The position numbers and the translations under genes are program-made. A stretch of 34,728 nucleotides of DNA from Acidobacteriota bacterium (GTDB taxonomy: Bacteria > Acidobacteriota > Terriglobia > Terriglobales > Acidobacteriaceae): contig JAKBAG010000003.1 in assembly GCA_021809235.1 (NCBI GenBank), positions 1 through 34,728 on the forward strand. The letters run 5' to 3'. This document shows, piece after piece, positions 7,369 to 15,855 of the stretch (the stretch's first letter is position 1; every line of letters begins with the position of its first letter). Under the pieces are notes generated by a model. That model saw only the letters and a program-made list of their open reading frames with translations. It was not told where the DNA came from and made no database searches.

Positions 7369-8610
7369 ATGTGGAAGCGATGGCGAACCCGAATTTTTCT
7401 CTTCCTCGCCGTTCTCGGTCCGGGCTTCATCACTGCAAACGTTGACAACGACTCCGGTGGCATCCTCACCTACTCGCAGGCGGGTGCGCAATATGGACAT
7501 GCTCTTCTTTGGACCATGATTCCCATCACCCTTGCCCTCATCGTCGTGCAGGAGATGTGCGCGCGCATGGGCGTAGTTACCGGCAAGGGACTCAGCGATC
7601 TTATCCGTGAGGAATTTGGTCTTCGCCTGACCGTGATCGTCATGCTGTTGCTGGTCGTCGTTAACTACGCCAACGTCGTTACGGAGTTCATCGGGATCAC
7701 CGGAAGTTTACACCTGTTTCATCTTTCCAAGTTCATCTCCGTACCTGCCTGTGCGCTGCTCGTCTGGTTCCTGGTGGTCCGTGGCGACTACAAACGGGTT
7801 GAAAAGATCTTTCTCGTCGCCTCCGTTGTGTACATCGCCTACATCTTCGCCGGTGTGCTCTCGCAGCCCAGCTGGCATGACGCGCTGCTGGCCACCGTCC
7901 AGTTGCCGCACCGCTCCGTCTGGAGCAACCGCGCTTATATCTACATGGCCATCGGCGTTGTCGGCACCACCATCGCCCCCTGGATGCAGTTTTATCTGCA
8001 GTCGTCCATTGTGGAGAAGGGAATTCGCGTCAAAGACTACGCCGCCTCACGTCTGGATGTGATCGTCGGCAGTTTCTTCACGGACATCGTTGCCTGGTTC
8101 ATTATCGTCGCCTGTGCAGCCACGCTCTATGTCCATGGGATGGGAGCCATTCAAGTGGCCTCTGATGCGGCCGAGGCCATGCGTCCCCTGGCTGGCGACT
8201 ATGCCTTTCTCCTTTTTGCCTTCGGACTTTTTAACGCATCCTTGTTTGCCGCCTCCATCCTTCCGCTTTCTACCGCCTACACAGTTTGTGAGGGGCTAGG
8301 GCTGGAGTCGGGGGTCGATAAAAGCTTTCGCGAGGCACCCTTCTTCTACTGGCTCTACACCCTGCTCATTAGCGGTGGGGCCATCACTGTTTTGTTTCTT
8401 CCGGATGCGCAGCTGATCAACGTGGCCATCCTCTCGCAGGTACTGAATGGTATTCTGCTGCCTGTCGTCATCGTTCTCATGCTGGTGCTCATCAACCGGC
8501 GCGACATCATGGGCGAGCACGTGAACTCCAGACTCTTCAATGCCATTGCCTGGGTGACAAGTCTGGTTGTGATCGGGTTGAATGTAGCGCTGATCTTTGC
8601 GCATCCATGA
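7369..8610 (+). CDS. Nramp-family divalent metal transporter, non-canonical (NRMT-like)
   Basis: This 413-aa integral membrane protein has about eleven hydrophobic helices and the Nramp fold start GPGFITANVDNDSGG in helix 1. Canonical Mn/Fe importers have DPGN here and a metal-liganding Met in the MPH motif of helix 6. In this protein the Asp is kept (D28), the Asn position is Gly (G31), and helix 6 reads GTTIAPWMQFYLQ, so Met is Ala (A203) and His is Trp (W205). Loss of the soft Met ligand is, as I recall, the mark of Nramp-related magnesium transporters, so Mg2+ rather than Mn2+/Fe2+ is a reasonable inference. VVQEMCARMGVVTGKGL is another conserved block. The start ATG follows AGGA by ten bases. 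Transcribed alone; I see no metal riboswitch in the gap before it. Confidence 0.88.
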   Translation: MWKRWRTRIFLFLAVLGPGFITANVDNDSGGILTYSQAGAQYGHALLWTMIPITLALIVVQEMCARMGVVTGKGLSDLIREEFGLRLTVIVMLLLVVVNYANVVTEFIGITGSLHLFHLSKFISVPACALLVWFLVVRGDYKRVEKIFLVASVVYIAYIFAGVLSQPSWHDALLATVQLPHRSVWSNRAYIYMAIGVVGTTIAPWMQFYLQSSIVEKGIRVKDYAASRLDVIVGSFFTDIVAWFIIVACAATLYVHGMGAIQVASDAAEAMRPLAGDYAFLLFAFGLFNASLFAASILPLSTAYTVCEGLGLESGVDKSFREAPFFYWLYTLLISGGAITVLFLPDAQLINVAILSQVLNGILLPVVIVLMLVLINRRDIMGEHVNSRLFNAIAWVTSLVVIGLNVALIFAHP

Positions 8611-8649
8611 GCATCGACCGCAGCCGTAGGGATGAAGCGCAGCAGACTG

Positions 8650-9150
8650 CTAGAGCAGCTTGCCTCCGGCAAGGTCAGCTATCAACCCTCTGTCGGCTGC
8701 CAGAAAGTCATACTTCGGCAGTTCATCCAGCGCTACCCAACGGACATCGTGGAAAATATGTTCGCCAATCTCGCCTGCGAAGCGATGCACAGCAAAAAAC
8801 TGCAGATCCACGGCACCGCCATGCCGATATGTATGGCGGATGTGGGTAATCAGCGGTCCTATCTCGGCATCGATCTGCAGCTCTTCCATCAGCTCTCGAT
8901 GCAACGCCTGCTCGGCCGTTTCGCCTGGTTCAATCTTGCCCCCGGGAAACTCCCATTGCAGCGCCATTGGCTGATCCGGTCGGCGTTGGCATATCAGCAG
9001 CTTGTTCCCACGCAATATCAGTCCTACAGCCACCAGCCGTAGCGTGGGAGGCTTGCCGACTTTATTTTCCCCGATTGCTTCGTTGGCCCCGTTCTGTGTC
9101 ACACACACAGTGTAGCCTCTTGCGGGCTCCGCGCCATCCACACTTTCCAT
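8650..9150 (-). CDS. Nudix hydrolase, MutT-like
   Basis: The 166-aa product carries a Nudix box at residues 71-93: G71, E77, R85-E86, E89-E90, in GGKIEPGETAEQALHRELME. The usual Gly near the end of the box is Gln (Q92). The strand before it, VAVGLILRGNKLLICQRRP, is typical of MutT-type (d)NTP pyrophosphohydrolases, which remove oxidised nucleotides such as 8-oxo-dGTP. The substrate cannot be read from sequence. The start is uncertain: the ATG at 9148-9150 has no clear ribosome site, and the first ~35 residues precede the conserved domain, so a shorter form is possible. It is convergent with the Nramp gene (39 bp) and 45 bp downstream of the HAD phosphatase on the same strand, probably one transcript. 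Confidence 0.88.
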   Translation of the reverse strand: MESVDGAEPARGYTVCVTQNGANEAIGENKVGKPPTLRLVAVGLILRGNKLLICQRRPDQPMALQWEFPGGKIEPGETAEQALHRELMEELQIDAEIGPLITHIRHTYRHGGAVDLQFFAVHRFAGEIGEHIFHDVRWVALDELPKYDFLAADRGLIADLAGGKLL

Positions 9151-9195
9151 ACAATTGAAAAAACAACTTACCGCGACAGCGCATCTCTGCGCCTC

Positions 9196-9942
9196 TCAGG
9201 CGTGATCCACGATTTCTCTGCTGCCCTGCGCGCCTCCAGGCTGCAACAGCCGCCATCCGCGCTGAGCCGCAAGATTGCGCAGACCTTCGGAGGCATTCAC
9301 CGGCACTGCCAGTCGTGCCATCTCCAACATCGCCACATCGTGCAGCGAGTTGCCGAAGACCACATCCGGCCGCACCAGTCCAACCCGTCGCAGTGCAATT
9401 GCCTTGGCATCGCCGGTAGGTACATCCAGAATCTCCGATGTCAACTGCCCCTCGGTTACTCGTACCGTCGCTGCCAGTACCTGCTCAGGGGCAATGCCGA
9501 AGGCTTCCACTCCGGCAGTAACCACCCAACGATTGGTCGAACTGACCGCCCACAGGCTTACGCCGAGCTGCTGCAGCCCATGCACCACGCGCTCCATCTC
9601 GGCAAAATGCTGCCTGCGTACGCTTTGCCGCACAAACACTTTCGCTGCTTGGGCAATCTCTTCCTCGCGCAAACCGGCATAAACTTGTACCATTTCCCCG
9701 CAAATCTGTTCCTCGCTTACTGACCCGGCTTCGTATGCCCGGTGCCGCTCGTCCATCCAGTCGCTGGCCTCGCGCGAAATCAGCCCCTGCTCCATGGACC
9801 AGAGCATGAAGCCATAGCCGGAATCCCCGCTCCACAGCGTTCCATCGCAGTCGAAGACCGCTGTCTCCCTCACTTCCTGCCTCAAGTGTTCTTCCAGTTC
9901 CACACTGCCCCAGGGCAACGCCACCAAATCCATCGCGTTCAC
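9196..9942 (-). CDS. HAD-superfamily phosphatase (phosphoserine phosphatase-like, HAD-IB)
   Basis: The 248-aa product has all four HAD motifs: FDCDGTLWSGD (nucleophile D31, general acid D33), SST (about 134-136), K180 in GDAKA and GNSLHD (about 197-202). The helical cap between motifs I and II and the overall length fit the SerB-like HAD-IB group, small-molecule phosphatases acting on phosphoserine, phosphocholine or similar. The substrate is not readable. I chose the GTG at 9940-9942 because AGGAGGAG lies five bases upstream; the ATG three codons later would be too far from it. The Nudix gene follows. A consensus -35 box lies upstream within a palindrome. Confidence 0.88.
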   Translation of the reverse strand: MNAMDLVALPWGSVELEEHLRQEVRETAVFDCDGTLWSGDSGYGFMLWSMEQGLISREASDWMDERHRAYEAGSVSEEQICGEMVQVYAGLREEEIAQAAKVFVRQSVRRQHFAEMERVVHGLQQLGVSLWAVSSTNRWVVTAGVEAFGIAPEQVLAATVRVTEGQLTSEILDVPTGDAKAIALRRVGLVRPDVVFGNSLHDVAMLEMARLAVPVNASEGLRNLAAQRGWRLLQPGGAQGSREIVDHA

Positions 9943-9975
9943 CGGTACTCCTCCTGAACAGATCGCTTTTTTCGT

Positions 9976-10001
9976 ATTGTATGGCCCGACAATTCTGTCA
10001 A
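9976..10001 (-). promoter_or_regulatory. candidate promoter with overlapping palindrome before the HAD gene
   Basis: On the minus strand a perfect TTGACA (9996-10001) is followed by TACAAT (9976-9981) after 14 bases, shorter than the usual 17; the -10 at normal spacing (AATACG) is a poorer match. The -35 overlaps a GACA-GAAT-TGTC palindrome (9989-10000), which could be an operator. The HAD start lies about 35 bases downstream. Confidence 0.35.
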
Positions 10002-10154
10002 CATGAAATTTCAGCAGATTTCCTTCCGGCACAAACAGGTGCATCCGTGGTCATTCACTCTGCAGGTACGTATACAGCTTGATTCCTTGCCGATTCTGGT
10101 TCGGTCCCATCACATGCCGCAGCCAGGCAGCTCTAGCCGCGGAATAATGAGCAT

Positions 10155-11177
10155 GTGATTCCGGGGAGCAATGCCGAACTGATGCGGGACTACCGCCTGT
10201 ACCTTCAGGTGGAAAAGGGGCTGCGCCCGCTCAGCTGCGAGGCCTACGCCTCCGATCTGCGCACCTTTGCCGAATTTCTCGAGTCGCGTCATGCCGTACT
10301 GGTCACGGCTACTCAGCAGGATCTCTCCCACTTTCTCGAGCATCTCCGAACCCACGGCATCGACTCCCGATCGGCTGCACGCAAACTCAGCTGTCTGCGT
10401 GGCTTTTATAAGTGGCTGCTGCTGGATCGTCGTATCGATCACGACCCCACCGTGAATGTCGAATCTCCCAAAGCCTGGAAGGTACTGCCCAAGTCCATGG
10501 CAGAATCCGAAATTGCCACCGCGCTCGATCGCGCTTCAGCCCATGCGGCCACCTCTGAGTCGCGCGCCGTTGCCCTGCGGGACAGGGCCATGCTGGAACT
10601 TCTCTACGCCGGCGGACTTCGCGTCTCCGAGCTTACCGGCCTTGTCCTCAGTGATCTCGCCCTTGACATGGGTCAGATTCATCTCCGCGGAAAGGGAGAT
10701 AAGGAGCGCATCGTCCCCATAGCCCAGTCTGCCCAACAGGCCCTGGAGGAGTATCTCCACGATGCCCGTCCCGAGCTGATGCGTTCGGCTTCGGCGCGTA
10801 CCCAGCGTCAGCCTGCTTGGTTTTTCCTGTCCACGCGGGGACTGCCCATGACCCGACAGGCAGTCTGGCGTATCGTCCGTGCCGCCACGTCTGCCAGCCC
10901 GCATGCTTTGCGCCATAGCTGCGCCACCCATATGGTGGAACACGGCGCCGATCTGCGCAGCGTGCAAACACTGCTCGGCCACACCGATATATCCACTACC
11001 CAGGTGTATACGCATCTGGCTCTCAGCCGCCTCAAACAGGTGCATCGCATCCACCATCCTCGTGCCCGTCGCCAAGCTGCAGAGTCTGCCGCAGTACTCT
11101 CGCTGCCTGTCGATTCAGAATCAGCCTCTCCGCGTCCTGCGCTTTATCTTGTCCCTTCCGGTAGGAAGTCCTCATGA
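10155..11177 (+). CDS. xerD: tyrosine recombinase XerD
   Basis: This 340-aa site-specific recombinase has an N-terminal core-binding SAM-like domain (about residues 8-95) and the C-terminal catalytic domain with the full set R156 (GGLRVSELTGL), K180 (RGKGDKERIVPI), H250 and R253 (HALRHSCATH), H276 (LLGHTDISTT) and nucleophile Y285. XerC/XerD resolve chromosome dimers at dif near the terminus. The GKGDKERIVPI form is XerD-like. The start is GTG at 10155; the in-frame ATG at 10182 is an alternative, and neither has a strong ribosome site. The tail beyond Y285 is about 55 residues, longer than usual and low in complexity. The stop overlaps the xerC start (ATGA), so the two are translationally coupled. 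Confidence 0.93.
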   Translation: MIPGSNAELMRDYRLYLQVEKGLRPLSCEAYASDLRTFAEFLESRHAVLVTATQQDLSHFLEHLRTHGIDSRSAARKLSCLRGFYKWLLLDRRIDHDPTVNVESPKAWKVLPKSMAESEIATALDRASAHAATSESRAVALRDRAMLELLYAGGLRVSELTGLVLSDLALDMGQIHLRGKGDKERIVPIAQSAQQALEEYLHDARPELMRSASARTQRQPAWFFLSTRGLPMTRQAVWRIVRAATSASPHALRHSCATHMVEHGADLRSVQTLLGHTDISTTQVYTHLALSRLKQVHRIHHPRARRQAAESAAVLSLPVDSESASPRPALYLVPSGRKSS

Positions 11178-12169
11178 GCGCCCAGGATCAGCCCGTCGCC
11201 ACTGGTCCGCTTGCGGATCTCGTCTCGCAGTATCTTTTTGTCCTGCAGAATGAGCGAAGCGCCTCCAGGCACACGTTGCGCGCCTATGAGCGCGAGCTGA
11301 CCTCCTTTGTTCTTGCTCTCAACCGCCAGTCTGGCACGCAACTCACCCCTGCTGACGTGGAGCACACCGCCATCCGAGCCTATCTCGGTGAGCTCTATCA
11401 GCGGGGACTTTCCCGTGCTTCAGCCGCACGCGCGCTGGCCGCCATCCGCAGTTGGTTTCGCTGGCTTGCGCGCACCGGCCATGTCCAGCAAAACGTGGCC
11501 ACACTAGTGGCTACCCCACGCCTGCCGCGTCATCTTCCACGTGTTCCATCCATTGAGCAGCTGAATCAGGTAGTGGATACCATCTCCGAATCAGATGCCA
11601 GCTGGCCTGCCCGTGACCTTGTCATCTTCGAGCTGCTCTACGGCTGCGGCATGCGCAACTCCGAACTGACAGGTCTGGATCTCACAGATATTCACTGGGC
11701 CAACGATGTCATCCTGGTGCGCGGCAAAGGCCAGAAGCAGCGCTATGTCCCGCTGGGTGATGCTGCCGCTCAGGCACTCCGGGCCTATCTGGTGGAACGC
11801 GAAACCCGACTGCAGGCACAGCAAAAATCCTCCCCTGCGCTGCTGCTCAATCTTCATCTGCGTGGCACGGCACGGCTTTCCAGCCGAAGTGTGGCTCGCA
11901 TCGTCAAGCGCATTGCCATGGAGCGTGGCCTGCCGTCCGATATCCATCCCCACACGCTCAGGCATGCCTTTGGAACACATCTTCTTGCCGAAGGCGCAGA
12001 CCTGCGCGCCATTCAGGAATTACTCGGCCATGAGCGCCTGTCCACTACACAGCGTTATACTCAGCTCACCACGGCCCAACTCGCTGTCGTCTATGACAGA
12101 ACCCATCCCCGCGCCCAGTCCCCACAGGACTCTCACCGCCATCCGACGCGAAACGCATATCACGAATAG
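11174..12169 (+). CDS. xerC: tyrosine recombinase XerC
   Basis: The second tyrosine recombinase (331 aa) starts at the ATG inside the ATGA overlap with xerD. The catalytic residues are R161 (CGMRNSELTGL), K185 (VRGKGQKQRYVPLG), H260 and R263 (HTLRHAFGTH), H286 (LLGHERLSTT) and Y295. The N-terminal domain begins LADLVSQYLFVLQNERSASRHT. The VRGKGxKxRxVPLG and LDLTDIHW forms favour XerC over XerD, but that call rests on recall of the two subfamilies. The expected role is the partner recombinase to XerD at dif under FtsK control. The pair is diverged enough that it is not a recent duplication. The C-terminus is His/Pro-rich beyond the fold. Confidence 0.92.
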   Translation: MSAQDQPVATGPLADLVSQYLFVLQNERSASRHTLRAYERELTSFVLALNRQSGTQLTPADVEHTAIRAYLGELYQRGLSRASAARALAAIRSWFRWLARTGHVQQNVATLVATPRLPRHLPRVPSIEQLNQVVDTISESDASWPARDLVIFELLYGCGMRNSELTGLDLTDIHWANDVILVRGKGQKQRYVPLGDAAAQALRAYLVERETRLQAQQKSSPALLLNLHLRGTARLSSRSVARIVKRIAMERGLPSDIHPHTLRHAFGTHLLAEGADLRAIQELLGHERLSTTQRYTQLTTAQLAVVYDRTHPRAQSPQDSHRHPTRNAYHE

Positions 12170-12274
12170 CCCCGTGCAACGTATCAGCTCATATGCAGCT
12201 CTTTCGCACTGCACACCTCGCGGACAGGCTGCTATTCGCGTTTCCATCCGACACAGATTTACACTAATAGGGAT

Positions 12275-14875
12275 ATGTTCGGGAATGAAGCCAATCCGCA
12301 AGCTCCTGCAAACCCAGCCCCCACATTGCCCGTAACCGAGGCCGACACACGCGAACGCGCAGAACGGTATGATCCGGCAGCCATTGAATCAGCCTGGCAG
12401 CTGCGCTGGGCTGAGGATCCGTCCCTCTACGCCTCCGAGCCGCTCGAAAGTGCGAAACCCAAGTATTACGTGCTTGAAATGCTGCCCTATCCCAGCGGCC
12501 AGCTGCACATGGGCCATGTCCGCAACTACTCCATCGGCGATGCGCTGGCCCGTTATATGTGGATGCAGGGCCACAACGTGCTGCACCCCATGGGATGGGA
12601 TGCCTTTGGACTTCCGGCAGAAAACGCAGCGCTCAAAAACAATACACCGCCTCGCGAATGGACTCTGCGCAATATCGCAGCCATGAAGCGTCAGATGCAG
12701 CGGCTTGGCTTCTCCTACGACTGGTCGCGCGAGGTCACCACATGCCTGCCGGACTACTACCGCTGGAATCAGTGGTTCTTCCTGCGCATGTATGAGCGCG
12801 GCCTGGTCTATCGCAAGCAGTCGCGTGTCAACTGGTGTCGTGAGTGTGCTACTGTCCTTGCCAACGAGCAGGTCGTCAATGGCTGCTGCTGGCGCCATGA
12901 AGATGTGCTCGTCGAGCAGCGGAATCTCGAACAGTGGTTCCTGCGCATCACGGCCTACGCGCAGGATCTTCTCGACGGACTCGATCAGCTTGATGGCTGG
13001 CCGGAAAAAGTCCGCACCATGCAGCGCAACTGGATCGGTCGCAGTGAAGGGACTGAGGTGGATTTCACACTCGATGCCCCCGATGCCGACTTTGATCGTG
13101 CGCCCATCCGCGTCTTCACCACCCGCGTGGATACCATCTTTGGCGCTACCAGCGTCCAGCTTGCCCCGGAGCATCCGGTCGTGGCAAAACTTGCGGCCAC
13201 CAACCCCGCATTAGCCTCCGGCGTTCAGTCGCTGATCGAGCAGCAGAAGAAGGCGCGCGAAGCAGGTGAGCTCGGAGCCATTGAAAAACATGGTGTCCCC
13301 ACCGGCTTCCATGCCATCAACCCCTTCAGTGGCGAGCGTATTCCCGTCTGGGTCGGCAATTACATTCTGATGGACTACGGAACCGGAGCCATCATGAGCG
13401 TTCCCGGACACGACGAGCGCGACTTTGAATTTGCAGTCAAGTATGGTCTCGCCATCCGCCGGGTCATTGAGCCTGCGCAGGCTGCCGAACAAACGCAGCA
13501 GGGATCTGAGCCAGCTCTACCGTACCTCAGCGAAGAGGGTCGGCTGATCGCCTCCGGTGAATTCAATGGTCTCAGCTGCGAAGTTGCTCAAAAGCGCCTG
13601 CAGCAGATCGCAGAAGCCGCCGGATTCGGCAAAGCCACCGTCACCTGGAGGCTCAAAGACTGGGGCGTCAGCCGTCAGCGATACTGGGGAACGCCCATCC
13701 CCATGATTCACTGCGAACGCGACGGGATCGTACCCGTCCCGGACCATCAGCTTCCCGTCCTGCTGCCCGATCAGATCGAGATCACGCAGCAGGGTGGTTC
13801 GCCGCTCTCGCGCGTCCCGGAGTTTCTCCACACCACATGCCCGAAGTGCGGTGGCCCGGCGCGTCGTGAGACGGACACCATGGACACATTCGTCGATTCC
13901 AGCTGGTACTTCTACCGTTACACCGATGCACAGAATGCGCAGCAGCCCTTCCTGCCTTCCACCGCACGCTACTGGTTTCCCATTGATCAGTATATCGGCG
14001 GTGTGGAACACGCCATTCTGCATCTCATCTACTCCCGCTTCTGGACCCGCGTCATGCGCGACCTTGGGCTCATTGACAACAGGGAACCGGCGCAGCGGCT
14101 CTTTACTCAGGGAATGGTCATCAAGGACGGGGCCAAGATGTCGAAATCCCGCGGCAACGTAGTTTCGCCCGACGATATGGTCGCTCGATACGGTGCAGAT
14201 GCCACGCGCATGTATGCGCTCTTTGCTGCCCCTCCGGATCGCGATCTGGACTGGCAGGAAGACGGCGTAGCCGGAATCAGCCGCTTCCTGGCCCGCGTCT
14301 ATCGGCTCGTCCTGCGCCTGCTTCCGATCGCCGTCGCAGCCCCTTCTGCAGCGATCCCACCCACCGCCGCAGTCCAGCCACTGCTGCGCAAGCTGCACCA
14401 GACCATCGCCAAAATTACCCAGGACTTCGGTGGACGCTGGCATTTCAACACCTCGATTGCCGCCATCATGGAACTGGTCAACGAGATGATGGCCGCTGAA
14501 TCCGCCATGCTCTCCGGCGAAGTACCCGCTTCGGCCGTGCGTGAGCTTGTTCGCTCCCTGGTGCTCTTGCTCGGACCGTTTGCACCATATCTTGCTGCCG
14601 AACTCTGGCAGCGGCTTGGAGAGGCCACGCCGCTTCTACGCGCCAGTTGGCCGGTCTCTAACCCGGAACTTGCCCGCGAGGATCAGATCGAAATCCCCGT
14701 ACAGATCAACGGAAAGCTGCGCAGCCTCATCCGTGTATCGGCAGAGAGTCCGCGCGAAACCATTGAGTCCGCTGCTCTTGCCGATGCAAAGATTCAGGAG
14801 TGGCTGGCCGGGAAGGAGCCTTTGCGCGTGATTCATGTGCCTGGAAAACTTCTGAATCTGGTGGTCCGCTCTTGA
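12275..14875 (+). CDS. leuS: leucyl-tRNA synthetase
   Basis: This class I aminoacyl-tRNA synthetase (866 aa, normal for bacterial LeuRS) charges tRNA-Leu. The HIGH-type motif PYPSGQLHMGHVRNY lies at about residues 71-85 and the KMSKS loop (GAKMSKSRGNV) at 621-625. The inserted editing domain (TTRVDTIFGATSVQLAPEHP, and later YGTGAIMSVPGHDERD) is intact. The zinc-type segment is CPKCGGPARRETDTMDTF, followed by VDSSWYFYRYT, both LeuRS hallmarks. The C-terminal domain ends PVQINGKLRSLIRV...VIHVPGKLLNLVV. The ATG at 12275 follows AGGG at an unusually short distance. About 20 unconserved residues precede the core. The gene is 105 bp after xerC, and its stop overlaps the next start. Confidence 0.98.
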   Translation: MFGNEANPQAPANPAPTLPVTEADTRERAERYDPAAIESAWQLRWAEDPSLYASEPLESAKPKYYVLEMLPYPSGQLHMGHVRNYSIGDALARYMWMQGHNVLHPMGWDAFGLPAENAALKNNTPPREWTLRNIAAMKRQMQRLGFSYDWSREVTTCLPDYYRWNQWFFLRMYERGLVYRKQSRVNWCRECATVLANEQVVNGCCWRHEDVLVEQRNLEQWFLRITAYAQDLLDGLDQLDGWPEKVRTMQRNWIGRSEGTEVDFTLDAPDADFDRAPIRVFTTRVDTIFGATSVQLAPEHPVVAKLAATNPALASGVQSLIEQQKKAREAGELGAIEKHGVPTGFHAINPFSGERIPVWVGNYILMDYGTGAIMSVPGHDERDFEFAVKYGLAIRRVIEPAQAAEQTQQGSEPALPYLSEEGRLIASGEFNGLSCEVAQKRLQQIAEAAGFGKATVTWRLKDWGVSRQRYWGTPIPMIHCERDGIVPVPDHQLPVLLPDQIEITQQGGSPLSRVPEFLHTTCPKCGGPARRETDTMDTFVDSSWYFYRYTDAQNAQQPFLPSTARYWFPIDQYIGGVEHAILHLIYSRFWTRVMRDLGLIDNREPAQRLFTQGMVIKDGAKMSKSRGNVVSPDDMVARYGADATRMYALFAAPPDRDLDWQEDGVAGISRFLARVYRLVLRLLPIAVAAPSAAIPPTAAVQPLLRKLHQTIAKITQDFGGRWHFNTSIAAIMELVNEMMAAESAMLSGEVPASAVRELVRSLVLLLGPFAPYLAAELWQRLGEATPLLRASWPVSNPELAREDQIEIPVQINGKLRSLIRVSAESPRETIESAALADAKIQEWLAGKEPLRVIHVPGKLLNLVVRS

Positions 14876-15855
14876 CCGCCGACGAGCGTAGTATCGCCAG
14901 CCCGGCCAATCAGCATGAGCTGCAAGCCATCCTGGCCGGAAAGCCCGTTCGCGCCACGCAATCCATGATCGGCCAAATGTCCCGCGTCTGGCGCTCACCA
15001 TCGCTGACCGGGCTGGAGATTGCCTGGCGATGGCTCTTCGGTCTGCCGTTTGTACTGCTGCTCAATCAGCAACAGCAAAAAATCTTCCAGACGCTCACAC
15101 CGCAGGCCTCCGGACTAAGCAAGTTTGATTTCCAGGATCCGTGGACCGCCGCAACGCTGCTCAATCACGCCATACATCTCTACCATCCGCTGTTCATGGC
15201 AGCCTTTTGGCATATTGCTCCGGCTGCCGTTCTGCTCTGGGCCATCGTCTCCGGCACGGGCCGTACATTGATCTTCGTCCGCATGCAGGCAGCAGCACCG
15301 GGTTGGCAGCGTCGCATCCCATCCGTCATCCTGCTCCAGGCCATATGGGCCGTCTCTCTGCTCTTGGCATGGGCTGCCTGGTTCAATCTGCTAGCCTGGC
15401 TTGCTCAGGATCAGATCGAACGCACCTCGGTCGAGCCAAGTGTTGTCTCTTACCTCATCTGGGTCATTTTTCTGTCGCTTGGCATCTATGCCGGATGGGC
15501 TGCCATCAGTTGGGTGCTGCGGCTGGCACCCATTCTCGTTCTCCGCGAAGGGCTTTCACCGCTACGCGCCCTGCGCAGCAGCATGACAGCGGGCAGGGAA
15601 CTAGCCAGCAAACTTGCTGAGGTCAATCTCGTCCTCTGCATCGTTCGCATCATGCTCATCGTGCTCGGCATGGTCTTCTGCGCTGCGCCGCTGCCCTTCA
15701 GCGACGAACTCGGCCCCGACCAGATGCATACCCTCTACGAAGTTGTCGGTGTCCTCTACCTGATTGGCAGCGATTACTTCCACGTGGTGCGTCAGCAGTC
15801 CTATGTCGCGCTTGTACGTCGCTACCGGGATTTCACCGCAGCTCGCCAGGACTGA
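14872..15855 (+). CDS. polytopic membrane protein, function unknown
   Basis: A 327-aa protein with about six hydrophobic segments (for example IAWRWLFGLPFVLLL, IAPAAVLLWAIVSG, VILLQAIWAVSLLLAWAAW, YLIWVIFLSLGIYAGWAAI, VNLVLCIVRIMLIVLGMVF). The best start is the TTG at 14872-14874, which overlaps the leuS stop as TTGA, with TGGTGG seven bases upstream; this implies translational coupling to leuS. An internal Met about 30 codons in is the alternative. There is no signal peptide and no catalytic motif I recognise. The loop REGLSPLRALRSSMTAGRELASK resembles the cytoplasmic stretch seen in many uncharacterised membrane proteins. Its last 34 bp overlap, tail to tail, the end of the minus-strand nucleoside permease-family gene. 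Confidence 0.75.
   Translation: MTADERSIASPANQHELQAILAGKPVRATQSMIGQMSRVWRSPSLTGLEIAWRWLFGLPFVLLLNQQQQKIFQTLTPQASGLSKFDFQDPWTAATLLNHAIHLYHPLFMAAFWHIAPAAVLLWAIVSGTGRTLIFVRMQAAAPGWQRRIPSVILLQAIWAVSLLLAWAAWFNLLAWLAQDQIERTSVEPSVVSYLIWVIFLSLGIYAGWAAISWVLRLAPILVLREGLSPLRALRSSMTAGRELASKLAEVNLVLCIVRIMLIVLGMVFCAAPLPFSDELGPDQMHTLYEVVGVLYLIGSDYFHVVRQQSYVALVRRYRDFTAARQD

Noticed and set aside
10045..10154. A dif site next to xerD
   Set aside because: No 28-bp sequence with two 11-bp inverted half sites and a 6-bp centre is visible in the gap.
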